NCBI GenBank assembly: GCA_948146395.1 | Contig: OX411557.1 | Coordinates: forward strand, 30,978,077-31,042,076 | DNA: 64,000 nucleotides | DNA from: Fragum whitleyi | Taxonomy: Eukaryota > Mollusca > Bivalvia > Cardiida > Cardiidae | Direction: 5' to 3' | Shown: positions 46,901-60,682 of the stretch, one piece after another | How the letters are laid out: each line of letters starts with the position of its first letter | How positions within the stretch are numbered: position 1 is the stretch's first letter | Program-made: the position numbers and the translations under genes | Notes under the pieces: model-generated | Seen by the model: the letters and a program-made list of their open reading frames with translations, nothing else | The model's database searches: none | What the model was told of the DNA's origin: nothing

Positions 46901-49339
46901 TTGGCAATTAACCTACGCATGACATTTGCAAAAAAAAAAACGTATGGAGGGTTCAACGCAATACTGTACGAATTGTCTATGTATACAATATGGTTCAGTC
47001 TTGCACCAAACCCTCGATATAATACTTCGTCCATTTTATGCTTAAAAACTCTTAACTACAGCTTTAGTAAAGCTGTAGTTACGAGGTTTTAGCAGAAAAC
47101 CGACAACATACTTTGAAAAGTCTCAAATCAGTCTAAGCAGTGTGTATTGTCTGATCAGAGTCTTTACGATATGCTCCGTCCGATGTTTTTCTTTAAATTG
47201 CCTGTGATAATTCGGAGTGTTCATAAGTCCAAGATACTCAAATTTTACGATTTAAACGCTTATCATAGATCATCTACGCAAGAAATATCGAAGATACAGC
47301 TTGAATAAGCCGTGGTTACGATATTTTAGTCGTTCACCGTACACTGACTATGTAATATTGCTGGAATTGTCATGGGAAATTTATTCGTAAGACTTGCAAC
47401 AGCAACAGCCCTACATCTTTTTACCTGTCGGCTTTGCAGCAGAAACCGACTTTTATATACGACATCAATCTAACTCCGCCTAATCTATTCTGACAGTTTT
47501 AAAGGAAGGATTATTTATGAAATGTGCTTCATGTGCATTAAGGAATAAGGATATACAGCGTACACAACCATGCAACTTTTTTTTTAAATTTTGTTGTGTC
47601 CAAATCAATTTATTCATTCTGGTTGGATGATGGCAAATTGTTACAAGATATACACCCATTGCGCTGCCAAATGTCTAAATATTTAAAAAAAAAAAACAAC
47701 AACAAAGGGAATCAACTAAAATATTTAAAAAAAATAAGAAAGACTACGTAGTGTATGTATGGTTCTTACAAATACTGCATTCCGTAATCATGAGAGGAAC
47801 ATAGCTGCAAAGTTGCAAGTCAATAAATCCTGAGTTGACGAGTTATGCTCCGAACGAAAATAAATCAAAGTGCTGATAGTACTGAATCCCATTCTACTTG
47901 ATGACTAATATCATGTTTTATTTACATATACATCTTTCAAAATGCACAGCAGAACTCTATTATTAAGTTTTTCTCTTTTCTTTTATCTCCTCGCTAAAGG
48001 CAAGGAAATCCATTTCCTGGCATTAAAATGACGCCGCCCGCACGTCGGAAGACGGACGCCGGTCGCCCTGCGGCGGGCGCCAGATCCCATGATACGATAT
48101 GCTCCACACGGCGCTCTTTCGACGGGCGGATAAAATTGTGTTCATGACTAAATGAAAACAATTTTGAGTACGCAGCTTGTTTTTGAATGTTTCCAAGGAA
48201 GGTATTCCCTTGAAAAATATATGATATTATCGATACATATAAAATTTACTTATTAACCTAACGTTACTAAATTATAAGATATGAAGAGAGTATTTATAAC
48301 ACAATAAGGAGCGTCGATAAAATTAATATTTCGAAAAGAGACCAGACCAAAAAGATTTTGTGGAACACTGGGATCACATTTAAAATACTAAAATATTATT
48401 ATGCAGGATGAAATAAGATATTTAGGCTCCGCCCTGCAAGCGCAATAATCATGGATAATAATATCAGGAACGGGTCAGATCGCAGTATTATCCAATTTAA
48501 TTGTCCTGGCGGAGCCTAAGTATGGGTTCGTTGCATGAAAGGTTAATGTAAATCAGCTTTCATTTGTAATTGCTCATTTTAGTAGATAGTCGAGATTCTT
48601 TAAACTGAAGGTTTGCAACCAAACCTCGTTACTTCAACTTGAACCAGCTGAAATTACGAGGATTTGGTAACTAATCGAAGAAACGTGTTCACTTTGCTCA
48701 ACACGTTTATCCTATGAGTTTGAAGATGCAATTACTTACATGCGACAACGTGAACTTTTGAAAGAATCCAAAATATTTAAGAATAAACCGGTCTAAATAC
48801 GTAACGGCTAAGCCACGCCCTTCCAGTTGAATTTTAACGAAGAATAATGTGCATGAATTATTGATCTGAAGTGACTTGGCACTCATTAACTTCCGTCAGT
48901 GCTCGAGTATTCCCGCAGCGTAAAATTTTGTTTTACCGATTTATTCATATTATCTCACGTACGAGGGGGTATCAAAAAGTTCTGTGACAATTGCAATATC
49001 TTTTCTATCATTCTCCGGATTTAGATGAAACTGTCTGTAACTAGTCATATGGATATGAGTGCTAATTATACCAACATACAACCAAATATGACCACGCGTC
49101 TGTTTAGGAACTGTCGCTATGGAAACCAGATGATGCGCTTTCGGGGCACTTTAAGTCTTAAACCCACTGTCGAAGAAGAAATTCCTACAAAATGCGCAAT
49201 AATCAAGCGATTAAGAAAAATTCAAATTGTGTTAAAATGAGCATTCAATCCACACCAAGTGCATTTGCTGTGAATTTTGGGGGTGGTTACGCCAATGGTT
49301 GTTAATTCTGCTCCTAAAGGCATTTATACTGGGGTAATT
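46901..49339. other. Upstream flank of the PKS gene
   Basis: The PKS promoter or a 5' UTR exon must lie here or beyond; no TATA or start element can be assigned with confidence. It contains two small palindromes (47053-47084, 47291-47320), the element end at 47730-48135, an inverted GGCTCCGCC/GGCGGAGCC pair at 48424-48520, and a mariner-like end near 48965 (GGGGGTATCAAAAAGTTCTG). Confidence 0.45.
47730..48135. mobile_element. Terminal part of the element seen at 40277-41440
   Basis: Contains AATCATGAGAGGAACATAGC, GAGTTATGCTCCGAAC, a CG-rich GACGGACGCCGGTCGCC block and CTTTCGACGGGCGGATAAAA, parallel to the 41200-41410 segment. Confidence 0.5.
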
Positions 49340-50330
49340 TACTATCTCATTTGGTAACTCGATCCAGATATCAACTACTCTATTTGTGAATGATTGTTTC
49401 CTTATATTAGTTCTTGAGTATATCTTGAATAGTTTAAGATCATTTCCTCTAGTACGATAGAAGCATATCAGCTTTTGGTCTGCGGTACTCTAGAGTTGGA
49501 AGTCCGAGTTGTTTTAGCCTTTCATTATAGGGTATTGGTCTTAGTCCTGGAATTAATTTTGTCGCCCTTTTCTATAGCCTTTTGTGATTTTTTAGATGTG
49601 CCCATACAGTACAAGCGTATTCCAAGTGCGGTCTTACTAGAACTTTATACAGGTTAAGAAAGATTTGTTTATCAATACATGAAAAAGTCCTTTTCATAAC
49701 ACCGAGGTTTCTGTTGGCCTTTTTGAGTGTGTTGTTGATGTGGTGGTCAAATGATAGTTGTTCATCTACTACAATGCCTAGGTCTTTTTCTTCTGTAACT
49801 TGATTAATCTTTACTCTTTTGTTGTCTTCATTTGTCATATAATATGTTGTTTCTTGGTCCTTTTTTCCAATATGTAGATGTTTGTATTTGTTGGGTTTGA
49901 AGTTGAGTTTCCAGTGTTTTGACCATTTGCAGAATTATCAAGGTTTGTTGTAGTGATGTTTTATCATTTTCATTTCATATTTCTGTCTAGGTTTTGGTGT
50001 CGTCCGCGAACAATCTAATTTGAGTAGTAGCCTCTTCTGGAAGGTCATTTATAAAGATGAGAAAGGATGGGTCCTAGGACGTTGCCTTGAGAGACTCCAC
50101 TGGTCACTTTCACAGAATTTGATGTGGGTTTTTTTTTTTTTTTTTTTTTTTTTTTCATTTATAATTAGGTTTTGGGATTTGTTTGATAAAAAAATCCTTA
50201 ATTTGTACAATTTTGTAATTAACTTTTCATGCGAGATTGTATCGAAAGCTTTTTCTTCGTGTTTCCAGTACGACAGTGTTACCCTAAAAATGGAAATATA
50301 ACTGATCATGACCCGACTTGAACCCAAAGC
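49340..50330 (-). pseudogene. Non-LTR retrotransposon 3' fragment (reverse transcriptase and C-terminus)
   Basis: Minus-strand pieces in three frames show LINE landmarks in order: AFDTISHEKLITKLYKLRI, then VTSGVSQGNVLGPIL near 50070, an FADDT-type catalytic motif seen as FADDTK near 49990-50000 after a frameshift, KDLGIVVDEQLSFDHHINNT with VRPHLEYACTVW, and a terminal SFTNRVVDIWIELP block near 49345-49400. Frameshifts and a poly-T tract (50130-50154) break it, so it is dead. It is CR1/Jockey-like in general pattern; I cannot name the clade. It lies upstream of the PKS gene. Confidence 0.75.
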
Positions 50331-52959
50331 CTCTCAGTTATGGGACAACAGTCATACCATCTACGCTAAATTTCAGTATGTGTTATCAGTCATGATACAT
50401 TACATCTAAACTTCGCGAGTTTAATATCAAGAAACATATTATCCGACTATCAACAGGGTTTCAAAGGGAATATTTAATGAGTGCCAGGTCATTGTAGAAC
50501 TATAATAAGGTTTTAATGCTGCTGTCTTAGTGTTATTCTGCATCATCGTTCACTTGACAGGACGTGGTTTAGTAGTAATGTAATTTGGCAAGTGTACATT
50601 TCAATATTGTGGGTTCTTTAAACAATTAGTCAAGCATTGCCGTGAACCAGTGTAAATGACTTTATCTGAAAACCAAAAGAATAAGCGTGCTAATCAAAAG
50701 TGAACAGATAAAATTCTTTGATTACCAAATCCCTGTAATTTCAGCTTAGTTAAGCTGAAGTTACGAGAGGTTGGTCACCAACCTACGACTCTAAGTATGT
50801 TGTCTGTATATCAAATTGAGTAATTATAAATAAAATCTTAATTACCTTAACCTTCAATGCAACGGCCCGATACTTATTCTGCACCCTGCCAGAGAAACAA
50901 TCTTGGACTATACTGACAGGAGTCGAACATTTCATGTTATTCCCAACATTTTAGTTGGGTGAAATGCGTTAAAGAAATTACAATCATGCGATTAAGAAGG
51001 AATCAACAAAGTTGAAAAGAAATCGCCTTCAAGAAATGTCATTAAAACAGAAATATTTTTCATCGAAACACTGTAATTTTCAAAACAAAATGACAACAAT
51101 TCGTTTACAAAAGTCTACATTTTCTAAATATGGGTAAGACAGGGAATGGCTTTTTATGCCCCCGCCATGAAATGGTGACGGGCTAATAGAGTTACCTATG
51201 TCCGTGTATGGCCAACGGCATAGCGCAGATGGTAGATCGTTTGACTGGCAATCTAGAGGTCCCGGGTTCGATCCATTCTTTTCGACTTATTTGTCTCTCA
51301 CCAATGGGTTGATAATCGTACACCTATGTGAGATAGCAGCTGGAGGCTAGGAAAGGATGTGGTGATTGTACTGTAATATTTAGATCGCTTTCAAAAACAC
51401 TTTGCACACTTTTTCCATTGTGCGAGTACGTGTGTCATGCGAAGAGTTTGTCGTTATACGCCCATGGCCAAATTCATGGCTGAAGGTCAAATAGGTCACG
51501 GGTAAAAATCAAGTAATTACGGGGCATCAATATCTGTGACACATTTTGTTCAGTTATTAATTCTTTCATGTCTTCTTTTTTCTAAGGACTGGATCAAATT
51601 TGACCGAAATTTTACAATAATAAAAAAAGACTCTTCTGTGAACTTTTTCAAAAGTTGTTGTGATTGCCCCAAAAATACGGACGTGACAGGGTGGGTTTTA
51701 TTTCGAACTCTCCTTTCATACAAGGGAACAATTTGGGCAGACTTTACGTGAAACTTTTTTCACGGCAAGGTTCTTCATATAAAAATTATATTTTTCAGGC
51801 GTACGATTGGCGGTAAGGCACTCATTAGTGAACGTTTACGTTCATCAGTGTTAATAACACGTTAGAACAATCCTGACAGATGTAGGTTTTCAAATCAGTA
51901 GTGCTCACTAAGATTCAATTTACTCATTTTCAAGAATCGTTTCCGTCTGACAACTATGCATTTTAAAAATGGAGTGAAACAAGGATTCTACATAACTTTT
52001 TGAAACCTCAAAGACATCTTTTAAGTGCGAAATCATATGCGATTCTGAGATCGGGTGAACGTTTTGCTTGCGTAGAACTACTTTTCAGGCAGAGTGAGTA
52101 ATTTGCCCCTTGTTTCCCAATGGTCTATGGGAGGTCACTCATGAAAACTTGGTGAATGGAATTACTGGAATGGTAACCTCCCCTGACACTTCTAATGTAT
52201 ATATAACAATGGCCAATTAATGGAAACACCGGAATAAGCATGAATTCCGATACAGCCCGAGCAGGTTAAGTTAAGCATTTTGGTTGTGCGATAAAGGTTT
52301 ATGCAAAGAGGTTTAATTTTACCTTTCAACACGCGACATACAATCTCGAGACGAGTGTCTGCAATTTTTTACGTGTTTATATAAACACTTACCCTTTCTT
52401 TCTTTATTTGAGAATGAAAATCGTGGAACAATTAATCATTAACCTTTTTAAAAAATAAGCAGATAACACCATAATTTTAATTATGAGATTACGGAGAATC
52501 GATTAGCATTACAAAATCAGAAAATAACCTAGATCATCTAATTGTCATTTCTTTCCTTTTATAGCCAATGGATCAGGCAATCACTCTTTAAACTACACCC
52601 GGCATAATGCCGAAAGTTATCGAAACCTTGTAATTACAGGTCTTTTGTTGACGATCGACGATATATGTTGAGAAATGTAAATCTGAAGCAAGATGCGAAC
52701 TTGGATCAGGTTTTCTTTTCTTTTATCGTAGTTTTACATGTAAAATTTCTCTTTTCTAAACAAATGGAAGAATCACTCTAGTATGCCAACAGAAACGTCC
52801 ACCATCAGCACTTTCAGTGCTTTGATTGTTATTCAATAGCTAATTCGTGCTTATTCTATTCGGTTTACAGCTTATCGCTAGGATCGAGGTGTCGGAATTG
52901 GACTTTTATAAAAGTTTTGCATTCATATCAAGTCAGGTCTTACTGGTTAACTCTGTTAG
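50331..52959. other. Gene-free stretch
   Basis: Contains a palindrome at 50733-50767 and the SINE-A fragment at 51213-51372. No coding region supported. Confidence 0.45.
51213..51372 (+). mobile_element. SINE-A, 3' truncated
   Basis: A tRNA-like head (ACGGCATAGCGCAGATGGTA, then CCCGGGTTCGATCC) followed by the body, which ends abruptly at GATTGTACTG near 51372. Confidence 0.75.
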
Positions 52960-53560
52960 TTAAGCATTTGCTAGGTTCGCACTGCCAATCCGACCAATTC
53001 AGTCGCCTAAATTCCCTGATCCAACCCAACCAAGCTCGACCAAGAAGAGTATTCCCGGCTTCGTATCGATCCAAAGTCCTATCTCTACACGAGCGTTCGC
53101 GACCCTCTCACGATCGCAACCCGACCATCATCTCGAAATGCACTCGAACATCCCGATCTTACCTCGAACGTTTCTCGATCACGTCCCGACCATCGAAAAT
53201 TCAACACAATCGCCACCAGATCTTAACCCTTTTCATTTCTGCTCGATTATCCGAACCTATATATACTCCGGTAGATCGGGATTAATTTGACCTTTACTCG
53301 AGTCAAACCCAATCCCGATCTGATACTAGTACACGAATCCACTCGACTTTCCTCGATCGCTGTTCGTCGGAGGATCTTCATCCTTTTCATTTCTGCTCGA
53401 TCATCCGAACCTATATATACTCCGGTAGATCGGGATGGGATTCGAGATTAATATGACATACACTCGAGTTTAATCCCGAACCTAATCCCGATCTTATACA
53501 CGAATCCACTCGGCTTTCCTCGTTTCTTGTTCGGAGGAAGATCTAGAGGAGGTCGAGTAT
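52960..53560. repeat. CG-rich direct repeat region
   Basis: TTCATTTCTGCTCGAT plus CCGAACCTATATATACTCCG, GTAGATCGGGAT occurs at 53229-53282 and 53385-53438. TCGA/GATCG motifs are dense in this region. No gene seen. Confidence 0.6.
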
Positions 53561-53627
53561 ATATAGATCGAGATGGTCTGGAAGCGATCATGTAGAACAG
53601 CCGTGTGTTCAGGATGTAAAAGCGTCT

Positions 53628-53718
53628 CGCGAGCGCTTTGAGATGATACCCCGCTATGCACGTTTTCATACGTGCAAAGCGAGGTATCATTTCGAAAGCG
53701 CTTCGCTAACGTTTTCAT
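53628..53718. repeat. Foldback hairpin
   Basis: GAGATGATACCCCGCTATGC and GCAAAGCGAGGTATCATTTC arms around an ACGTTTTCATACGT loop, with outer GCGAGCGCTT / AAGCGCTTCGC arms. Confidence 0.75.
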
Positions 53719-54351
53719 CCTGAACGCAGGACAGGTCTCCATCAAACGCCAATGCTGACCGAGCTCGATCATTACTCCTTTGCTTTATCGTGTTTGATGG
53801 AATCGATTAGACAAGCAGCGGGATCATAAAGTTATAGGTATAACTCGAATACGCTATTGTGACTTGTGATTAAAGTACACTTGTATACAATCGACGAGTC
53901 AAAATAGCGAATTTTACTTAAAAACCATGCTATCGGAATGTTTTATAAACAAACTTTCGACGAGTTTAATATAGATAGATTGGGACCAATGAATTTTTTG
54001 CTCTCACGGTTTTTAAACTATACTGAAGGATCACAGAAACACAAAACTACTGGTTTCCTTAACATCCTTTGAATTGAATTACATATGTGAACTTCATGTG
54101 TAATAGCATAAAAGTAACATGCTTTCGAAATCGACTTCATCATTAAGAAACTAAAATTGAAACGTCAAAAGGTATTGAATATCTATTGGGAGAAAAAAGT
54201 GTTTTTCTTGATAAGTGTCTTAACTTGATCAGTATATACGTGATTACATTTGTAATTAAGTACCGTTATCTCGCGCTTGATAAATTTCAGTTAAGTCCAC
54301 CCCTACATCTGGCTATTCTACATTTTCCCGCGTTTTCGTATACCGCGGTTG

Positions 54352-54792
54352 AACTATAACAACATCGTGAAATTGACAATGTGAATGATTTTGGAATGAT
54401 TTAGGAATTAAATTGATTGAGTGTGTGGAGCGAGTTTCGAGTGAAATTAATAGGAGGTAATGCAATATCGCAAATTTTGTTCAGGATGAACAAAATTAGC
54501 GATATTGATTACTTCCCTTTAATAAAATACGCAAACAAGTTCTATAGATAGTTTTCTTTTTTTTTCAATAACCTATTACACGCGTACAATTTGAATTATG
54601 TCAAAGAAATCGCGATTTTTCTCTATCCAAATGTATTTAGAATAGCGTTATTGATTCTATGAATTTCAATGGGTTTGAGCGTATTTGACTGGCTCGAGTG
54701 TGTGTTAGGAGTGAATGAATGGAGCGATGAGTGAGCGATTTACAATGGTTTTGATTTAAGTGAATGTCAATTTCACGATGTAACTGACTGTA
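54352..54792. mobile_element. MITE-1, near full length
   Basis: ATAACAACATCGTGAAATTG to TTTCACGATGTAACTGACTG, with intact central palindrome. Confidence 0.78.
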
Positions 54793-55062
54793 ACATTAAC
54801 GCCAGAAATTGCGGAAGTGTGCCTCATTGCGGGACGGGAGGGGCGAGGGAGGGTGCTTTTGAGTGAGTACACGTATATTTATCGCGTTTTGGACACTATT
54901 GAGCCATACAACCTTGTTTTTATTTCTTTCCATAAATTCGCGCATGCGTCTCATGACCTTGAACTCGCATATTCAATGTCAATTGTCCACTTGTTTTTAT
55001 AACAAAGTATAAATGGAAATAAGTTAATTGTCTCCGAAATGTATAACATAACAAACACATTT

Positions 55063-55400
55063 TTCACAGTTTGGAACATAGTGAAATTAACAAACGCCTC
55101 GATCAAAACCACTCTTAATCGCTCGCTCAACTCTCCATTTTTTCATTCCAAATGATTCAAAAAACGCTCCGAAATTTTTCATAAGCACTTTGAAATAAAT
55201 CAAAACGATTTATTCATATCGATTGAAATATTTCGCAAAGTCATTGACTGATGTAGGCGAAGAAATGAAAATAGAAAAGAACGTATATTTCTCAAATGGA
55301 ATTTAAAAAGATGATAATTTTTTCTACTTTGAACGAAACTAGCGATATTGTATAACCGCGCATGAATTTCACTAAAAACTCTCTCATCGCACTCTTTCAG
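55063..55400. mobile_element. MITE-1 fragment, degenerate
   Basis: ACAGTTTGGAACATAGTGAA, then GATCAAAACCACTCTTAATC, decaying beyond the ACGAAACTAGCGATATTG centre. Confidence 0.5.
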
Positions 55401-55689
55401 CGTCTTTTTAAACCAAATTATTATAGGGCAACTGCAAAGAAAATTCTAGCAATTTTCATTGGTTAAAATACCAACTTTCTCGCATGTTCATCTAAGACCC
55501 GATTTCATATCAAAACATCGCGGAATAATGTAGTGTGACGTCACAACTACATGTGACGTCACTTTGTACTTGTTTTCTTTTCTTGGAGCGCATTAGGGGA
55601 TATTGGTTGTATTAAACAACTCGGTTTATACCAAGGCCTTAAATAGGCAAAAGACAGATATTTAGTTTAAAACTTTGAGGTATAATAAA

Positions 55690-55832
55690 TTCGTAATACG
55701 GTTTCTTGCCTGGGTATATGACTATTTCTTCCCGGCAGTTAAAAATGATGTAAACCCTCGGCTGCGGCTCGGGTGACATCATTTTTTCCAGCCGGGAATA
55801 AATCGTCATATACCCCGGCAAGAAACCTTATA
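55690..55832. repeat. Foldback hairpin
   Basis: GGTTTCTTGCCTGGGTATAT and ATATACCCCGGCAAGAAACC arms, with inner AATGATGT / ACATCATT arms around GGCTGCGGCTCGG. Confidence 0.8.
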
Positions 55833-55879
55833 ACTTGCATTTTTTCCATTTTCGTAATGTTCCCTGCTGTACGTTGTTT

Positions 55880-56216
55880 ACAGTTAACAACGTCATGAAA
55901 TTGACAAGGGTATTGATAACGGAATGATATTTGAATGAAAATGAATGAGCGCGATGAGTAAGTTTTGTGTGAAATTAATGGGAGGTAAACCAATATCGCC
56001 AATTTTGTTCAGTAATAACAAATTACCTTTCCTTATCAAAACAAGCATTAAGATTCTATTAGTAGCTTTCTTTTTCTTAAAGAACCAATCAGACACTTTG
56101 GAATGCCTTTAAATGGTATGATTGGGTGTTTGGAATAATTGATTTGAGCGCTTAGTGAGTGATTTAGAATGGTTTTGATTGTGATGAAGTCAATTTCACG
56201 ACGTAACTAACTGTAA
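55880..56216. mobile_element. MITE-1 with internal deletion
   Basis: ACAGTTAACAACGTCATGAA to TTTCACGACGTAACTAACTG. It is about 100 bp short of full length, with the loss in the second half. Confidence 0.75.
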
Positions 56217-56837
56217 TTTAGTAAGTTTTCATAACGCTGGATATTAATTATTGTTGACATACTACTAATTTGTGACTGACTAGTGACACCTGGGGAAGCC
56301 ATAAATTGTTTTATTATGGTTACCGTTTAACGATAAATAATCCGCCATGCGAAAGGGGAGCAACCGGGGACTTTTTTTTTATTTAGCGGTTGTTGTTGAT
56401 GTTGTTATTGTTATTTTTGTTTATGAGTTGTTGTCGTTTTCGTTACTTTGTTCAACCTTGAGCTCAGGTTATAATCTTTTTCAAAACTTTGAAAACTTTG
56501 CCCCGCTTAGCACGGATACAGAAGGTATATGCACGTGACAGATCGTTCCAAATCGGGAGGCCCGATCATTTTGACCGCGACCCCATCGTGGACCCGATCG
56601 GTACAATCCTTTCTAAACTAATGTGATCTTATCTGAAAGGGAAATCAGATCGTGACAGATTGTATCGCTTGTTTTTTACTAATCGTAATTCTTTATCATG
56701 CATTGAAGCCTGTATTGACCTGATATCACCTGTCTGATAACATAACATGATATCAGACAGTCTATTTTTAGAAACAATTTGCGTATACTTTCACCTGAAT
56801 TTCTTTGATTTTTAAAGGGTCTATCATCCTTAAGCAC

Positions 56838-57006
56838 TGAAAAATGATTGCATGATAAATAGAATAACATGTGAGTGTCTAAAAATATCAATATTATCAG
56901 GTCTCGGCTGTGAGAAATTATCATGACTCGGCAAAGCCTCGTCATGAAAAATTCTCCCAACCTCGACCAGATAACATTTTTATTTTTAGACACTAACATA
57001 TTATTC
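56838..57006. repeat. Foldback element
   Basis: ATAGAATAACATGTGAGTGTC and its inverse GACACTAACATATTATTCT, with inner TATCAGGTCTCGG / CCTCGACCAGATA arms. One arm has a partial relative at 32795-32890 in PKS intron 4. Confidence 0.7.
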
Positions 57007-57069
57007 TCTTTATCGCAGCCAGACGTAACAAATCGTATCAGGACGTAACGAGTCCCATTACGTCGTATC

Positions 57070-57292
57070 CCGGGGGCCGTTTTACTAAACATCTTACGAT
57101 CAATTTTTGCGTAAGTCAAAAACTGGAATTGCTTCTAGATTAGTAACTGAATATGGAATTCTGTCATGCGTTATATCATTGGAATATATTGCAAGACAGA
57201 TTCTAACAATAAATGAAAACACCAGGTGTGATTTATGATTTTGACGTACGATCAATTTTTTCGTAAGCACTTTAGTAAAACGGGCCCCTGGT
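57070..57292. mobile_element. MITE-2, second copy
   Basis: GGGGGCCGTTTTACTAAACA at the left and TTTAGTAAAACGGGCCCC at the right, with the interior matching the 21799 copy. Confidence 0.8.
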
Positions 57293-58177
57293 CCGATATT
57301 CCACGATCAGTCAAGAATGGTCCATCGTGGCGTTCCTAACGGATCGCACGACAATGGAAGCAAAGCATAACGACTGTCGTAATTTGCTGCTGCAATTTTG
57401 TGGTTTTACTTAGATATATTAACGAAATGTTTTGCGGACTGTGAATCTCAAAATATCATCCCAAAATCACGTGACATTACATCTAGGGAAAAGCAAAGCG
57501 CACTGTAAGCAATAAGTCAGCAAATTATACCAATATTAGTAGTAACTCTGCTGTCACAAATATTTGTGTATCCATGCACCCAATACCCAATTGACTTTGA
57601 GAAAAAGTTACGCGAAAATAAGTGGAAATTATATACTGACTTGCAAAAGGAACGCATAAAAAATAAATAGAGTATAAGTGATTCAAAATCTCTACAGTCT
57701 TTCCTTAACGTTTTGAGAGATTTCAAAAGATTCAAGTTTGTTTTTTCGATAATAAGATAAACTGAAATGATATGTCGTTAAAATCTTTTTGAAAATGCAC
57801 TTTATTTTCAAAAGTTAATTCGCCCTTCCACTAAAATTGTTCCGAACATGAATGAAAATTCTAATCCAAGTCATTTTCAATATGGAATGTTGCGCTAAAA
57901 TCTAAATTATAGGGAGTAGCATTGGTGTAAAAACCGTATATGTCTATTCTTGAGTTGCATAACTTATAGAAAAAGACCGCCTTATTTTATGATTATTTAT
58001 GATTTTACTGTCGAAAAATCGTTAGCATGGACAGGAAAATCGCCTTCTTCAAATTCAGTATTTTGTTATTTTTGCTTCGTGCGGATTTCTGAAAGCAGGT
58101 CCGAAGTAAAAAGGAGCGTTCTGCACAGCTTCTTTGAGCGCAAATTTACAAATGCCAACATTTGAAAGTATACACTT

Positions 58178-58616
58178 CAGTTAACAACATCGTGAAATTG
58201 ACAAGGTGAATGATTTTGGAATGATTTAGGAATGTAATTGATGGAGAGTGTGGAGCGAGTTTAGAGTGAATTTTAAGGGAGGTAATCCTTTATCTCAAAT
58301 TTTGTTCCGGATGAACAAAATTAGCGACATTGATTATATCCCTTTAAATACTATGCATACAAGTTCTATACATAGCTTCCTTTTTCTTCAAGAACCTATG
58401 AGACGCTTATGATTTGAATTATGTCAGTGAAATCGCAATTTTTCTATATCAAAATTTATTTTCAATGACGTTGTTGGTTCTATATTTTCCATTGGGTTTG
58501 AGCGTTTTTGAATGGTTAGAGTGAGTGTTTGGAATGAGCTTATGGAGCGCTGAGTGGGCGATTTTGTATGGTTTTGATTGAGGTGACTGTCATTTTCACG
58601 ATGTAAATAACTGTAT
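58178..58616. mobile_element. MITE-1, near full length
   Basis: CAGTTAACAACATCGTGAAA to TTTCACGATGTAAATAACTG. One of the best-preserved copies. Confidence 0.8.
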
Positions 58617-58771
58617 CAACCTTTATGCTTATGGAATGTTTTTAAACATTGACGTTGGCAGAAAGCGCATTCGGTAAAAAAAGTCCCATACAATGGCTAA
58701 ATAAATATACATCTTAGATATTTTTTGATAATTTGGTACAATTACCCTGGCTGTAAAGAATTTAAAGAGAT

Positions 58772-59025
58772 TTTTGGTTGGTAGCGCGTCGGAATGTCAA
58801 TTTAGAGGTCCCGGGTTCGATCACCGACTGCGGCACTCATTCTTTCCTACTATTTGTCTCCCACCGATGAATCGATAATCGTGGACATAAATGGGATAGA
58901 TAGGTGGAGGCTTGGAAAGGATATAATGGTAGTACTGGTGTAAAAAAAATACCAGGAATTTATTGTTAGATGCTCCACTCGCCGCGATATAACTGGAAAG
59001 ATTGTTGAAAGCGGCGTAAAACCCA
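58772..59025 (+). mobile_element. SINE-A, near full length
   Basis: A head with GTTGGTAGCGCGTCGGAATG and CCCGGGTTCGATCAC, body with TTTGTCTCCCACCGATGA, end GAAAGCGGCGTAAAACCC. The A-box start is trimmed. Confidence 0.72.
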
Positions 59026-59723
59026 ATATAAACTAATGTTAATGGGATGTTAACACCAAAAAATAGAGTGAGGTTGTAACAATGAAAGATTAAACAACTA
59101 AAAACCAGTATAAAAGGAAAGTTTGCACCTAAACGGTGTGAGGTTTTACAAATTAAAGAGTCAAGTAACACCAATTATTTATTACTAATCATACGCCATT
59201 TTTCGTTTTAACTTTTCTCACCCGATCTTGTGTAAAGAAAAGTTACACAAATATTGGTGTTTCTTTTGATCTTTTTTGGAGTAACTTTTTTGCAGTTTGA
59301 TGAAAGGGGAAATATATGTAACAAGCAATTTCTTCTCTAACGGTGTCGTTTTCTACAAGTAAACCTTTTTTCTTGTTCTAATGATGAAACAAACTTTCTT
59401 CTCAGGCAAATTGTGCCAAACCTCTGTGCTATATGCCCTAAGAAATTGTAATTACAAATTCTGAATGCCTTGATTAAGGTAGCAATTGACACACGGGGGT
59501 GATCTTTTTCCGCACAACATTTTTTTCTTGTTCACATATTATGTTGTAGAATAACATTGTAAAGTCATTACATAGAAACATGAAAGTACTTTTCCGTGCC
59601 CGTTTTCATGCAAGAGTTATATGCCCATTGATGGTATTGGCCATTATTCGGTAAAATGTTTATATTAGATTCGGGTCTTGTATAAGCCCAATGCCAGCTG
59701 ATAGCTATTATAAAAACATATAT

Positions 59724-60682
59724 GTATAGGATAGAAAACGAGTGCCGCGGTATATGGGAAATAGACACGAGCTTAAGCGAGTGTCTATTTCCCATTTACC
59801 GCGGCACGAGATTTCTCGGCGCCGATATAGGAGAAATTGCTTGTTACATACACTGCCCCCCAAAAGATCCTTCACACACATTTCATTTATAAGATTTTCA
59901 GCTTCAATCTTTTTAAACAAAGTTATAGATTAGTTTTTATTACTTAAAATCTGATTATTCCCATTTGAACGCTACTTTAAACGACAAAATGACTGTTGAT
60001 AAAGATACTATTTTAGAACAATATATAACAGAAAATATTGAGACAAAAGGAGAAAATGCTGATTCTTGAATCTTGTAAATAGCATGCCTAGATGCATGTT
60101 CGGGCTGTCTTACCTGCTAATGGAGGCTACACTAAATATTGACAGAAGTTGATCCCCTTGATAGAAAATTTGGCAAAATGGTGAACTATTCTGATTTTGT
60201 CGATTTTACATGATTTTGCCATTTCTGGTATTGCTTCTTAAGTGATACATTGCAATAAAGATATAAAGTATACATTTTATTAATAAAGATAATATAAAAC
60301 TTTGTTTTAAATTACTTAAGCTAAAGATCTTTAAAAGCAGTGTCTGTGAAGAAACTTTTGGAGGGCAGTGTATAGTTCCCGTTTCATCACACTGTAATAA
60401 ATGATTTTTTCATATACCGCGGCACGAGGTTTTCTATCTGACCACGCTTTTCTAACATTGTCTGTATTTTCCCCCGAAACTTCTTTACGTTGAAAAAATC
60501 TAAATTTCGCTAAAGTTTTATTAATATTATGTGCAATTACGCTTGTTTAACTATTTTCGTTACACGTGCACGACACATTGCCATCGTCTATCTGTAAATA
60601 CATAGCTCGGAGTTATATCTTTGATATATAATTTTGAAATACTTTTCTCTAATTGGCCAATTCGCTTCAAGCGTGGTCTAAC
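59724..60682. mobile_element. Second hairpin plus MITE-4 copy, split by an insert
   Basis: Hairpin 59724-59816 (GGTATATGGGAAATAGACAC arm) and MITE-4 body 60440-60682 (GACCACGCTTTTCTAACATT ... AAGCGTGGTCTAAC). The intervening 59820-60410 has no counterpart in the 42112-42586 copy and is probably an insertion. No gene seen in it. Confidence 0.6.

Noticed and set aside
49025..49240. 71-aa frame near a mariner-like end
   Set aside because: No transposase motif is visible; only the end near 48965 suggests a mariner-type element.
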